A DNA stretch of 64,000 bases from Annona cherimola. Taxonomy: Eukaryota > Streptophyta > Magnoliopsida > Magnoliales > Annonaceae. The notes under the pieces are model-generated. The model had not been told where the DNA came from, did not search any database, and was given only the letters and a program-made list of their open reading frames with translations. The stretch lies in the NCBI GenBank assembly GCA_030490835.1, contig CM059977.1:10382765-10446764 (forward strand), in the 5' to 3' direction. Position numbers and translations under genes: made by a program. Positions 36,849 through 49,803 of this stretch are shown here, piece after piece (position 1 is the first letter of the stretch; each line of letters starts with the position of its first letter).

Positions 36849-37435
36849 TATATATATATTTGCATACAATCACCTTATCTATATATTCTAACTTTATTTC
36901 TTTTAATCTCATTCATGACTCTTATCATACAAAGTGGGTTTCTTGTTTTTCAAATTTTTTTTTTTTACATTTTCACATTTCCACTTTTTCCTTTTGCATA
37001 AATTCAAATATACCCTCAATGGAACTCTTACTAACACAATACATGATTAGGCAAATATATATGCCTAAATCATGCATGTTCCCAGACAAGTTCTGATTTG
37101 TGTAAAAAATTGCCATGAGAGGGAATGCCGCAAGTAAAGTTCACAAATGAGATTTTTGCAAAATTAACAGCTGTGAAATAAAAATTAGAAAATGAGAAAA
37201 AATAGTTGTAAATAAGAAAAGATGTGGATTACAGCAGTTTAAGAATCGTTGCATAATAACCGTTTTGGGTATTGGTCAGTGTGTTATCACAGTGAGCGTG
37301 TTACTTTTATGAGATAACAGTTACTCTTAGACAATTTATGGATTGTCACATTCTGCAATAGATAAAATTTACTTTGAAAATTTGATAGAAGAACATGCCT
37401 CGTGGCGGGGCTAAGAAATATTTCCGATCAATGAT
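36849..37435. other. Intergenic, no gene seen
   Basis: Starts with a (TA)n run (36840-36858), then AT-rich sequence. No exon or bounded element is recognised. Confidence 0.35.
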
Positions 37436-37677
37436 GTGTTTGAGAATGGATAAAACTTTTGATAAAAGTTGTAGAGAGTATGTAATATTACAGGGATAAT
37501 GATGAGGAATAAATAAGATAAAGTTGAAATAGATAGGTTAGTTATGTTTGTAGTTGTGTAGAAATGATTGAAAAATAAGATTGTTGTATAGAAAAATGTG
37601 AAGAAATAATTAAAAAATAAGATAATTATGAAGAATAATATTAAAAAATATATTTTACTTATTAACTGACACACCCA
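37436..37677 (+). mobile_element. Tourist-like MITE, shortened
   Basis: GTGTTTGAGAATGGATAAAA at left, the family body (ATAATGATGAGGAATAAATA, GTTGTGTAGAAATGATTGAA), and GACACACCCA at right. The copy is about 240 bp, with the usual GTGAAAAGTTTT block near the right end eroded. Confidence 0.75.
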
Positions 37678-38357
37678 AAATAGAAACATTTTCCATTCTC
37701 AGATAACCATTCTGGACGCATGTCAGTTTGGCAGGGACTGCTAGCAGAAAATTGCAAACGAAAGGCGACTTGGCATGATTCACAGAAAACGTCCAAATTC
37801 CAAAGGCGACTGAATTCCCGTGAAGTGCGATGCATGAGACAAACTGCACGTCGGTTTCAGATAACGGCGCGGCTTCCCAATTCCCCCTATTTCGTTATTC
37901 ATCTTCCTTGCATGGGCGACACGACGCTATGATCGAGCCGTTGAATGTTTAAGCGAATTTGATTTTTCAGCCAATTAGTGGGTTTTGGCAAATTCCATAC
38001 TGGAATTTTTAGCCGAAAAATTAAACAATATCTATGATGCACGGTCTGGATGTAGGTACGACTCATCTTGGCCGCCGACGTGTCCACATCACTTTCGGGC
38101 CATGGATGCAATTGCAAGCAGCTTTAATGATGGTGGAAATAAAGATGGGTCAGCTGCTTTTCGAAAAGAGACGGCCACTTCTGCCGATGGTCAGTCGGGC
38201 AAATCCTGCCGTGGCTTTTTTTCTCGTCGGGGGGGGGGGGGGGGGGGGGGGGGGTGTTCCCTATGCTACTCCTGTCTTTTTTTTAATTCCACGCCTATAT
38301 CTACAGATTTACCACCATGTTAGCCCACTCAATATTATAGTAACGGTGTTATCAAAA

Positions 38358-38398
<41 letters not shown>

Positions 38399-38424
38399 AA
38401 CGGATAATATATTGCATCTAAAAT
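37678..38424. other. Unassigned GC-richer island with poly-G and (AT)n runs
   Basis: The sequence at 37690-38330 is unlike the AT-rich surroundings, but no protein family is recognised in any frame. It contains a homopolymer of about 24 or more G at about 38229-38254 and an AT dinucleotide tract at about 38360-38392. Homopolymer length may be unreliable in any assembly. Confidence 0.4.
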
Positions 38425-39516
38425 CTTATCTTTAAATAAAGTACCAATATTTTCATATATCCAAGTGAATAATATTTTAATTTACTGTTATTTTTTATAT
38501 AATTGTAATTTCGCTTGCTTTCATTTCTTTCACATCAAGTTTGAACATTTCTATGTGTATAGACTTATTTTAAAAATATGCAGACCTCAATATCTAATTT
38601 GCAAATCTTATAAAAGGTATAATTTTCAAAATACAAAAATATAAATGACCGGTGGAGAATATTTCTAAATAAAAACAATAAGATTTTTAAACTTAATCTT
38701 ATCTTTAAAGAAAGTACCAATATTTTCATATATCTAAGTGAACAATATTTTAATTTATTGTTATTTTTTATATAATTGCAGTTTCGCTTGTTTGCATTTC
38801 TTTCACATCAAGTTTGAACATTTCTATGCGTATAGACATATTTTTAAAATTTGCAAACCTCAATATCTAATTTGCAAATCTTATAAAAGGTATAATTTGC
38901 AAAATACAAAAATATAAATGACCGGTGGAGAATATTTCTAAATAAAAACAATAAGATTTTTAAACTTAATCTTATCTTTAAAGAAAGTACCAATATTTTC
39001 ATATATCTAAGTGAATAATATTTTAATTTATTGTTATTTTTTATATAATTGCAATTTCGCTTGCTTTCATTTCTTTCACGTCAAGTTTGAACATTTCTAT
39101 GCGTATAGACTTATTTTAAAAATATGCAGACCTCAATATCTAATTTGCAAATCTTATAGAAGGTATAATTTGCAAAATACAAAAATATAAATGACTGGTG
39201 GAGAATATTTCTAAATAAAAACAATAAGATTTTTAAACTTAATCTTATCTTTAAAGAAAGTACCAATATTTTCATATATCCAAGTGAATAATATTTTAAT
39301 TTACTGTTATTTTTTATATAATTGCAATTTCGCTTGCTTTCATTTCTTTCACATCAAGTTTGAACATTTCTATGCGTATAGACTTATTTTAAAAATACGC
39401 AGATCTCAATATCTAATTTGCAAATCTTATAAAAGGTATAATTTTTAAAATACAAAAATATAAATGACCGGTGGAGAATATTTCTAAATAAAAACAATAA
39501 GATTTTTAAACTTAAT
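38425..39516 (+). repeat. 273-bp tandem repeat, four copies
   Basis: Unit starts (CTTATCTTTAAA) fall at 38425, 38698, 38971 and 39244, each exactly 273 bp apart, and the array ends at 39516. Copies differ by only a few substitutions. Units contain TTTCGCTTGC.TTCATTTCTTT and ATAAATGACCGGTGGAGAAT (or GACTGG). There is no open frame of note. The constant length suggests recent amplification. Confidence 0.95.
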
Positions 39517-41585
39517 CTAATTAAAATACTTCTATTTAAATTAGATTTTATCATTTTGATTGCAAGAAAATTATGATTGCTCCTCATTGACAATTTTATA
39601 TTTCTTAACTGAATATAATGTACTAACGATAATGAATGATGTATAATTCATTAGATTAGCCTCAAGTCGCTTGGTTGATGGATAATAGTTTTCGATGAAT
39701 TATTCTCTATTATATAATTTTCAAACGCTTAATTTATAATCCTATCAAATTGTAATGTAAGTATTTATAGAATCTATTTATGGAAAAAACCAATAATTAA
39801 AACACTAACATTTATTTTTGTAGATAAATAAAATTTTTAATATTTTTATAACGCATTTAATATTTATAATCGTTTATAGCTTATTTGTATAAAAATAAAT
39901 TTTAATAATTAATATTTTCAAATTCACTAAGATAAATATGACTATATTATACTAAATATAGAATAATGTTTTTCAAGGTATATTTGAAAAATGATAAAAT
40001 TTTAAAGGAAAAATTTTTAGTGTAAAAGTTATTAAATTGGTAGTATATAATATAATATAATAAGAGCAATAATAAAGAGTAAAAAAATAAATTTAAAATA
40101 AATATACTAATTATATAAGTAATTGTGTATAAATGATTGAAAATATATTAGTACGGGAAGATCTGAAAATAATTAAAAAATAGAGTAATTGTGAATATTA
40201 AAAAATTTTCATAATAAAAAATTTTAAATTGAAATTTTTGATTTAAAAAATATATCTATATTTTTAAAGCAGGGCAATAATATGGCATTTGTCTCGTTTG
40301 CTGGAGCATCAGCGTACTGCTTTCTCTCGGAGCACCGCAGGTAAGCGTCGCCGGCCCCGAGTCTCCTGACATGCCCAGGGGCGCCCTGGAAGCAGGCCCT
40401 ATCGGCGTATATAATCAGAAAGTTTTCCATGCTCTTGTTGAACATGAGATTTCATGCTCCTCATTTCGACCATATCTATGGGTATGCAAACAATTGATAT
40501 TGGCCGTTGATTTCAACAGAAGTTAAGTTCAAGCGTTGCACTACTACTATAGTACTATCATCGTCATAATAAAAAGAAAGAAGAGAAAAGTGCAGCGCTA
40601 ATAAATCTAGCAGCAATTGTTATCGACTTCGAATATCATTTATAGAAAATACATCCAATTAGCAATTAGAATAATAATAAAAAAAATCTTTTAGTATGTA
40701 GTCCAATAGACATCAAAGGCCAAGGTTGTAAAAAAAATTCCAAGCCAAAGAAATGTTGAATGGTTAACGTAATCAACGGTGGTTTCTTACAGCAGACCAA
40801 AACCGTGTTTTGGACAGGGTGAACAGTGGTTATGTGGGGCTAGCCATGTACTAGTAGACAGCCGCAATCGGAGGTTTGTGACTCATGAGAGCACTCAGAA
40901 ATTCTCTCTTAAGGTACAAACGAACTGACCAATTACAACAAGCTTCTAGAATGAGTGCTGCCCACTACCACCCCTTCAATTGACATTGCGATGAAAGCAT
41001 ATCTATAATCTGGCGACATCCTGCAGTCACTCGTGGTCTCCATATATGTGATAACGCATTTCAGTTCTTGGCGTTATAAAATTCTGTGGCCTACTTTTTT
41101 CCCTCGCGTTAAAGAGAATGATAAGATCACATTTTGGGAGCTATATTGGCACATGTATACATAATAACGAAACTTTTTTTTATTATTATCATGGTTAATT
41201 ATATATTCTATAGTAACTTTTTATTTTTCCAGTGAAATTCTATCTTCTTTCTGCTCACCTCAAGGTTCTATGCTATATTGCTCTTACATTTCTTATTTTT
41301 CATTTAATCAATGACGTCCAAAGACTTGAGAAGGAATTCAATTTGGATTTGATTAGGGCTTGTTAAGAAGCATTTAATAAAATAAGATTTGGATTTGGAG
41401 GATTTTTATTTATTAAAAAATAAAATTTATACTGAAAATGAAAAAGTAATATTGAAAACTGAATAAGTAAGACCATTGTATATTGAGAAATGAGGGATCG
41501 AATGAAACATTAAAAAAAAATAACATCGAAGATGAATTTTTTTTTGGAAATATAATATTTTATCTCATCCTATCCAATTTATGGT
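39517..41585. other. Intergenic with one decayed MITE and a small GC-rich island
   Basis: A decayed Tourist-like MITE body lies at about 39975-40255. A short GC-rich patch at 40285-40420 stands out but has no recognisable product. The rest is AT-rich. Confidence 0.4.
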
Positions 41586-41897
41586 ATATTTAGTTAGAGA
41601 TAAAACTTTTTAATGAAAAATTTTTAGTGTAATAGTTATCATACTGATAAAAATGATATAATATGATAAAGGTAATGATGATGTGTAAAGATAATAAAAT
41701 TAAAATATATAAGCTAATTATACGAGTAGTTGTGCAGAATTAATTGAAAAGTAGAATAATTTATATAAGAAAATATGAAAAAATAATTTAAAAAGTAGCT
41801 ACGAAGAGTGAAGAAGTTTTGATTTGACATAAAAAGTAGCTATGAAGACTGAAGAAGTTTTGATTTGACATATTTTATCCACAACCAAATACACCTT
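41586..41897 (+). mobile_element. Tourist-like MITE with internal 38-bp duplication
   Basis: Left end GTATATTTAGTTAGAGATAA, right end CCAAATACACCTTT, family body between. The word AAAAAGTAGCTA.GAAGA.TG followed by AAGAAGTTTTGATTTGACAT is duplicated in tandem (about 41799-41872), which lengthens this copy. Confidence 0.75.
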
Positions 41898-42329
41898 TAA
41901 TAAAAAGAATTGTTATATATTAGGAGATGAAAATTTTATTTATAGATTAAAAATAAAAAAGTAAATTTCTCATATATTAAAAAAGTCTATATTATAAATG
42001 CAAAAAAAAAAAAAAAAAAAAAAAAAAACCTCAACCCACTCTATGCAATTAAAAGACAGGCCTCAATAGACACTGATTTGCCACCCCACCAGAGGATAAC
42101 TGCTGCCAGAACTACCACCTATGATGAACCACCGTTCTGATGGACTACCTCATGCCTACCCCACTTGAATTCATCAGGTACAACCATGCCTTTTTACCTA
42201 ATGGTCCATCTGCTTGTACTTTTATACCATTTTTTTCGTGGATCAGCTTTACTTTGGGCTAAAAATCTTCACAACAAACCCACCAAAGGATTCACATGGA
42301 GCGTGCCGGCACGATGATTACTCTTCTTT

Positions 42330-42360
<31 letters not shown>

Positions 42361-43154
42361 GGAAAAATTGGTACATGTTTGTATGGCAAAATGCAAGATG
42401 ATCGCTATTGCTAGGATAGTTGAGATTGCATCCACCGCAAATGGGGTCATTTGCATTATTTAATCTAGTTACATGCGTGGTGGGCTATGACTGGGATGGA
42501 GTTTGGTTGAAATCCTTTTCCTTTGTTAAAATATTTATATATATTTTTAGAACAAATATTTTTATACCTAAACGAACAAGGTGGGCTTGACCTAACCCCA
42601 GAAGCCCTAATTCCGTCAGCAGCGTAACAGAGCCTTATTTTTTGATCAGGAAAAAAATTCTAATGGGAAACTCCCAACACCACTCCTCAACAGAGCCTCA
42701 TTTAGGCATGCGAAAAATCTTGCTTGAGAAAACTTCGTGCAAGAGAAATTGTATATTAAAAAACTATATGATTAAGATGATTAATAGATTTCCAAACTCA
42801 TGAGAGTATATATGATTAAGATGATTAATAGATTTCCAAACTCATGAGAGTATGATACTAGAAGATGAGATGAGATTTTCCCTTCCAAAAAAAATGTTTT
42901 TTCAATTTATAATTTAACTTCTCATTTCCCAATGCATAATTATCTTACTATTTACATTTTCAACTATACTTTTTTAAATTTCTAATACATACGAACACTT
43001 TCTCATCCAATCTCATCATTTCATTCTTATGTTCATTCCATCTCTTCATATCATTCCAATTTTAAGAATAAATTATATTAGTTATGACTTCTAAGTTAAC
43101 CATGTCAATGTTGCTCTCCAAACGTACATACAAAAATCTGAAGTGTCGCACTTA
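41898..43154. other. Intergenic, no gene seen
   Basis: Poly-A at 42001-42028, a T8-A22-type run at 42330-42360, and a 44-bp tandem duplication (ATATGATTAAGATGATTAAT...) at about 42765-42852. No coding exon is recognised. Confidence 0.4.
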
Positions 43155-43220
43155 GGAGTGTAACTTGGGTTGAATAAATTTAATTTGAGACGAACCCTAT
43201 CTTTACTCTATTATTATGAG
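43155..43220. mobile_element. Left end of an hAT-like element, truncated
   Basis: GGAGTGTAACTTGGGTTGAA repeats the left end of the element at 27361 and then breaks at 43220, where the LTR-like segment begins. The matching right part is not found downstream. Confidence 0.35.
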
Positions 43221-43748
43221 TGTTGACACCCCATCATTGGACCCAAAAATGGATAAGTGAAATGAATTCCAAGCCCAAGTAAATTCAAGGCAAAAGAAAA
43301 TTCAAGCAAGGTAAGCGGGCCCTTCCGAACTTAGCCCACGGGAGCGAAGCTTCACCAAGCCTCAAAGCAGACTTTTTCAACAAACCAGGTCCGGCCCACA
43401 AAGAGCGAAACTCCTACAGGCTACCTCAACGGGCTCCACAAAACAGCCCACCAGAATCAACTCACCAGACGCAACAAAACGGGCTTAGCCAAGCTTTAGC
43501 CCGCCAGATCCAGCCCACCAAGCCTCAGAAGCAGGCTTCTCTACAACTTTGGGCCTCTACAACGGCCCACCCGAAGCAACGGGCTTAGCCAAGCTCTAGC
43601 CCACTAAGCTCAAGCCTATGGACCAAGTCTAACACTTCAAGTGGCCCAAGGCCCATGCTCACACTCCAAGCTCAAGCCTATGAATCAAGTCCAACCTTTC
43701 AAGTGGCCCAAGGCCCATGATCCCACCTCAAGCTCAAGCCCATGGACC
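43221..43748 (+). mobile_element. Possible LTR fragment or solo LTR
   Basis: The segment starts TGTTGACACCCCA, a start shared by many plant LTRs, and changes composition abruptly to C/A-rich with many GCCCA words. Near its end a block of about 62 bp (CTCAAGCCTATGGACCAAGT...CAAGGCCCATG) is repeated two and a half times (about 43610-43748). No second LTR, primer site or coding part is seen, and no target duplication was found. The call rests on the start motif and composition only. Confidence 0.35.
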
Positions 43749-44210
43749 ACAACATGTACTTGTACATTGAGATAATTAAAATACTTAATCAATTTCAAAC
43801 TTGTACATTGAAAATTCTATTACATGGCTTATTTTCTATATCACGCCTCCACCAACCACAACATGAATTTTCATTGTAATTGTTACAGTGAAATACTGCT
43901 TGGTTTTGAGAAAACTTGCAGGATCCATTTATAAAATTCAATTCATATTCCATTTCATCATGGTTGCAGTTTGGTAATTAGTCAAGACGTGGAATATTAA
44001 ATTATAAGATTTAAGTTGAACAAAACTTTAGCTCATTGGATATCATCCTTTTATTTGCGGCTGGCTTAATCGAGATAAAATTCTCAATCTGAGCTAAAAA
44101 ATGGCTCTGGTGAATGGACAAGATTTTATAGAAGCACCATTATCGGACGCAAATCAAGCGTTTTCATCATTATGGAACACAATATCTAAAATAGACTAGA
44201 CATTCATTTA
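43749..44210. other. Intergenic, no gene seen
   Basis: AT-rich sequence with no recognised feature. Confidence 0.35.
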
Positions 44211-44572
44211 GGGTGTGCTCGGAAAGTAGCAAAGTTTTGGCAAAAATGTTTTAAAATGGGAGGAAATGATATAATATGATTGAGGTAGTGACAAGGAACA
44301 AAAAAAATATAATTAAAATGTGAACAAATAATTTTAAAATAAGAAAGCTATGGGAATGCAGCATAGTCTCATTATAATTTTCATGGGAGTATCCTCTGCA
44401 AAAGAAAAATATGGATATTAGTAAATGTTTGTTAGAATGTTATCTGAAAATTATAAGAATATATTAAGTACTGATTGTAATACAAGTTGAGATAATTGTA
44501 ATATACATATTCATGAAAATAACTGTGGGAACTGAAAAGTTTGAAAAGTTTTTTATGCAGACAATTTTACCC
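44211..44572 (+). mobile_element. Tourist-like MITE with TTA flanks
   Basis: Left end GGGTGTGCTCGGAAAGTAG; right end ACAATTTTACCC; TTA on each side (44208-44210 and 44573-44575). Length is 362 bp. The middle (44345-44520) does not follow the family body and may be a small secondary insertion. Confidence 0.6.
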
Positions 44573-45065
44573 TTAATTAAAAAAAGAAATCTGAAAAATA
44601 ATTGATTTTAGCATTCATTCCAATGGTTATTCGCATCATGCATGGTCACAATATGAAGCTGCTTTCTTAACCTGAGATTCGAAGCATTAATTGCTTCATG
44701 GCACTATGCATCAGATGATTTAAATTTTGCTGACCCTGTGGTTTCGGTGAGAAAGCCAGAACAATTCTCGGTAGTAAAGCCCATGGGCGACAATATAGTC
44801 ATGATTCACACAATATGGGCTTGGGTATCATGAATGCACTATGTAACAGCATTGTTAATTTTAGAATCCCGATCCCATCGGAATGTGTGGGATTTACCTC
44901 ACTTTTAATTTCTTCACATATTTTTATATAGTACCTCACTTTTCAGTAAATACTTTCCAATCATTTATTCATAAATATCCGTACAATTATCTTATTTATT
45001 TTAACATTATTCTTTTTACTCATTATTATTATTTGTATTATATCACATTACTTTTCTTCTTTTAA

Positions 45066-45333
45066 GGTGTGTTTCGCAGTGGATACAAAATGTTGAGTTA
45101 AAACTTTTCGATCTAAAACTTTTCACTCTCTACAACTACTTTATTTTAATTATTTTTTACAATTTTCAATGAAACTACTCTACTTTTCAATCATTTCTAC
45201 ATAACTACATACACAACTAACCTAACTATTTTAATTTTATATTTTTTACTCCTTATCATTACCTCTATCATGTGACAACTTTTACTCTCTAAAATTTTTC
45301 ATTAAAAAGTTTTATCCATTTCCAAACACACCC
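45066..45333 (-). mobile_element. Tourist-like MITE, inverse orientation
   Basis: GGTGTGTTTCGCAGTGG at left and CCAAACACACCC at right, with TTAA adjoining both ends. The body is the inverse of most copies (AAACTTTTCACTCTCTACAA). Well preserved, 268 bp. Confidence 0.83.
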
Positions 45334-45950
45334 TTAAACAGTTTACACTAAAAAAATTTCTTTGAAAAGTGTACTAAATACTAAACACAACCTAAATATA
45401 TTTAATTTAGATACTAAGTTTTATCATCTTTTAATATGTTTATATTTTTTTGAATTTCAAATATTGGAGAATTTTAGTCGTTTGCAACCCCTTTAAAATG
45501 ATTAAAATACTTCAGTGTTTGAAAATACATAAATATTTTAAAATGATAAAAGTTGACATATAAATTAAATATATACATGATAACATTTTTATGAAAAGTT
45601 TAAAAGTTTTTTAAAAATCTGTAAATAGGCTGGATTCACATCAATTCCTGTGAAGTCGTTCTTATAGAATCATAGTTCATCATCTAAAAGAATATTACAA
45701 TATTAATTTATTTTAAAATAATATTTATTAGATGTTTATAAGATATGACTAAGAGTGCAACTTGAGTAAAATATTATAAAATGAGTAGGATAAATTCTTA
45801 TTTTCCTACTTGTATGGTAAGTAGGTTCTAAATAAAAAATATTTAGCTAAATTCTAATATGGTAGGTTCTAAGGTTTGAGTACCTGAAAGGCTGAAACCG
45901 GTTTGAATTTAATAATACAAAATTAATATAGTTTTTGTACAATATATTAT
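45334..45950. other. AT-rich intergenic
   Basis: A copy of the hAT-like left end (AGAGTGCAACTTGAGT) lies near 45752. No gene is recognised. Confidence 0.35.
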
Positions 45951-46235
45951 GGGTGTGCTTAAAAAGTAGTCAAAATTTTTGATGAAAAAATTTTAATGTA
46001 AAGTTTTTTAATTGGTAGAAAATGATGAGATATGATATGGAAAATAATGAGAAATAAAAAATAAAATTATAATAGATAAATTAGTTAAGTGGATAATTGT
46101 GTTGAAATGATTGAAAAATATGATAATTATATAATAAGATATGAAAAAATAATTGAAAAATAGTGTGGCTGTGAAAAAGTGAAAAGTTTTGGTTCCAACA
46201 ATTTCACCGTTTACCGAACAAACTCACAATTAAAA
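45951..46235 (+). mobile_element. Tourist-like MITE, diverged
   Basis: GGGTGTGCTTAAAAAGTAG at left, family body, and a decayed right end (CGAACAAACTCAC). Confidence 0.7.
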
Positions 46236-46734
46236 TTTGAAAAAATAAGATAATTGTATAAAGAATCTTTTAGAAAACGGTAAAAAGAAGTTTTTAATAA
46301 TTTAAAATACTATTCTATCATCAACTCATCCTTCCCCAGCCACTATCTTCGATCAGCCCTCGACATAAAATCGGCTGGGGGACATCCTACAACATGTGAA
46401 TATCCATGATCCATCCTTGTAAGCCGTTTATCACGATAAGTTGAGAATGGGTTTGATTCTGTTTTCGGTGGTTTTTTAAGAAAATCGGAGACGGGTCCGG
46501 TGACTTGGTAATCCATGTGCGGATATTCCCTCTGTCTGCATTCGCAACCGACGCACTGCCCACGTACAATCCACGTCGCTTCGGTTGGTAATAAGCTGCC
46601 TGCCGCAGACGTGAATGAAAACATGTCCTTTCTCTAAACTGCCCAAGCACCTGTCCACCAGCACCTTACCACCTTTACTGGCTTACTTTGGAAACGACGA
46701 CTTTGATTTTTCAGCTTTTTTTCGAGATAGGATG
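46236..46734. other. Unassigned GC-richer island
   Basis: The sequence at 46320-46670 has gene-like composition and open frames on the minus strand of up to 93 codons, but no family is recognised. Confidence 0.3.
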
Positions 46735-47338
46735 TGTGAGAATGTATAAAACTTTTAGGGTGCGTTTGGAATTTGCAAAAAACGTGTAAAATTATGTAAA
46801 AATTTTCATACCACCGGGCTGCATTGGAAAAACCCGCCATTTCACGATTTCATTCGCCGTCTGCAGCTTTCTGTCGTCCTCTGTGTACTACGGCAGAGGA
46901 GTCGGGTACAGTGAAAGCCTGGTGCATCTCGTTAACATGCATAGCTCTCTTTCTTCCCAGCGTGGACAGTGGCTGTCAGCTGTGCATCGCGTGCACCGTA
47001 CGTGGGCCCGGGTGGAGGCAGGTGCAATTAATCTCTTGTCAGCGGCGCCCTCATTTACGATGATGCGACGGATTTTTCTCTTCTAAAACCCGTCATGCTT
47101 TTTATTGTGGTGAATAAAAATTATCAAATGATAAGGATAATGATGAAGAGTAAATAAGATAAAGTTGAAATAGATAAGTTAGTTGTATTGTTAGTTGTGT
47201 AAAAATGATTGAAAAATAGGATATTTGTATAGAAAAATATGAAGAAATTATTAAAAAATAGGATAATTGTGGAGAGTGAAAATTTTTATATTAAAAAGTT
47301 TTAACTTGACAATTTTTACTCATTACCAAACATACTCT
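46735..47338 (+). mobile_element. Tourist-like MITE split by about 350 bp of foreign sequence
   Basis: The left end GTGTGAGAATGTATAAAACTTTT (to about 46757) and the right part from about 47105 (AATTATCAAATGATAAGGATA) to TTACCAAACATACTC belong together as one family member. Between them lies about 350 bp of different, GC-richer DNA starting GGGTGCGTTTGGAATTTGC. The start of this insert looks like a MITE TIR, but no matching right TIR was found. Confidence 0.6.
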
Positions 47339-47424
47339 TATACAACTTGCCAGTCCGTCCACATCAACGAAGCCGGCTAAACAACAATCTTTTTCATACA
47401 ATTTTGATAATATATGTAAGATGC

Positions 47425-47745
47425 AGTTGCAAAGTGATAAATTTTTTGACCAAATGTAAAATTTTTTAAAATGATAAAAAATAATGTAATATAAGGAGTG
47501 TTTATTAAAGTTTAAAACTTTTTATTTTTCAAAAATACTATTTTTAAATTTATTTATAAACAAGTATTTTACTTTTCAATAATTTATACATAACTATCCG
47601 TGCATTTAACTCATTTGTTCTAATTCTATTTTATTCACGCTTTATCATTACTTAAATTATATCACATCAGTTTTTGTTTACATTTCAAAAACTTTTATAC
47701 TAAAATTTTTTCATTAAATGTTTCATTACTTCTCAAATACATGTA
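47425..47745. mobile_element. Nested or rearranged MITE-family sequence
   Basis: A left-end-like start (GTTGCAAAGTGATAAATTTT) is followed from 47494 by an inverse-oriented copy (GGAGTGTTTATTAAAGTTTA to TTACTTCTCAAATACATG). Further forward-type body follows at 47760-47940. This looks like one MITE inside another, but the ends are worn. Confidence 0.5.
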
Positions 47746-48896
47746 TAGGAAAGGTAATAATAACAATTAAAAAGAATAAAGTTAAAAAATAATTAGATAT
47801 ATGAGTAGTTGTTTAAAAATAATTAAAATAATAATAATTATATAAGAAAAACGAAAAAATAATTAGAAAATAAGATAATTATAAAAAGTGAAAAAGTTTT
47901 AAATTAAAGTTTTGATTTGAAAAGTTTTTTGGATAAACAAACATCTTCATAATGTATATATCAGTCAACTTGAAGGATGTTTACGAGGATTATGACACTA
48001 CAAAATCTATTGTTATCAACTAAGTGTGAATTTTATTTACTTTGTATTTTTAAATATGTTTTGCTTCACTTTTATGTAGGCTTGAGTTTACTTAGTTAAT
48101 ATATTAAATTTTATAATTTTCGGACTTTTATTTTTTTGCAAAATTTCAAAATTAAGAAATTTTCACTGTTTTTATGTGTGGGAGGAGGGTGTGATAGATG
48201 AAAATTTTATATAAATATAACAAGAATCTAAAAAGGGTGAAGTTTAAATATTAACTAAATACACCGGAGCAAAAATAAAAAGCGAAAGAAAATAAAAAAG
48301 CATATTCAAAATACAAAATATACTAGCTAAGTAACAAATTATTGTATAGTATTATAATCCCAGTTGTATGTTATTTTTAATTGCAAATTTACCAAAATTT
48401 TCGAGATATTTATTAATTTTTAAAATGTCGAAACGTTTCTTAATTGTGTTTTCAAATGCAATGATTTATAATGATATGACTTTCATATTTTAAAATTTTC
48501 ATGTGATAATAAAAATAAATAGATCCGGCAATTCCTTCTCGACGAACATGTTTTTTGCGGTATTTTGTTTCTTAAAATTTACCCGCGCGAGTCGCCTTTG
48601 TATATTGTTTCGCGAAAGTCCCCACCCCACCCTTGGAGGCAGAAAACGAGGGGCTCGGACGTGCCAAACGCGGGATCGCGCTTTCTTCCCTCCAATTACT
48701 CTCCCTATCTCGCGATATTTTCACTGATCATATCGTCTGGCGAGAATCTCCTGCCCGAATCCCGACGCAGCTCCCGTTTCTTCTTCCTCCTCCTCCTTAA
48801 CCCCTCTCTCTTCTTCGATCTAATGCAAGCGGAGGGCGCCGGATCGAGCTCGGAGAGGATTTTCCGCTGACCAGGAGCAAGACACAGCAGAAGAAG
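47746..48896. other. Upstream region and 5' UTR of the UXT-like gene
   Basis: AT-rich to about 48520, then a sharp rise in GC from 48590 and a pyrimidine-rich stretch (TTCTTCTTCCTCCTCCTCC at about 48779) typical of a plant 5' UTR, ending at the ATG 48897. Transcription probably starts within 48600-48760. No TATA box was assigned. Confidence 0.5.
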
Positions 48897-49772
48897 ATGA
48901 GCGAGGGCGAGCGATTCCAGCTGGGAACTGTCGGAGCGCTGTCGCTCTCGGTTGTATCCTCCGTCTCGATTGTGATCTGCAACAAGGCCCTCATCAGCAC
49001 TCTCCACTTCACTTTCGGTGAGATTCTTCTGCTGCTTAGGTTGCGGATCCGTTTCTAAATTCGATTACGATTGCCAACTGCTTGTCTTTTGAGTTTCCCC
49101 ATTGATGTATGCAATGTGGGACTCGCTGTGTCTGGATGGAGTACGGAACGAATTGAGTATTTGAATTAATCGGATTTGATGGAGTTGTGATATCGATTTG
49201 GAAGTCTAGTAATTGCGAGCTCGTTCGTGCAGTTCAAACGGCTTCAATTTTTGTCCTTATCCTCCTGCTTCGTTCTCAAGGATTGGGATTGCAACGAGTA
49301 CCTTCCTTGTTTGAATCTTTTAGTGAATAGCTGTAATTTCTTTTGCTGGGAAAGGAATAGCTGAATCGTGATTGCTTTAATGGCATTCGAGTTTCGATTG
49401 CATGCCCACAAGCTGGACTTGAGAGGAACTTCTTTTCAGCTTTCGAGGGTCATTGACTGAGTCTGGGGAACAGGAAACAACATTTAGATTTCTGTGTCGT
49501 GGTGAATTTCTTCTAGTTCACTTTGATTTACATGTGGGTGCAGATGCACCTTATTTGAGGTTGGGTATTAGACGTCGTTGCATGCAGTTGATGCACATGA
49601 TAGATGATACTTGTCTCGGTTCGCCAAAACCTCCATTGTTAATGAGTCAGCACGATTCAACGCCCTTGATGCTCAGGTTTCGGACTCATGATGTGATGAG
49701 GTAAATTTTTAACTATGGGACTACTACGAATATATGACTTCTCATCTAAATAAATAAATAAATTAATTAATT

Positions 49773-49803
<31 letters not shown>

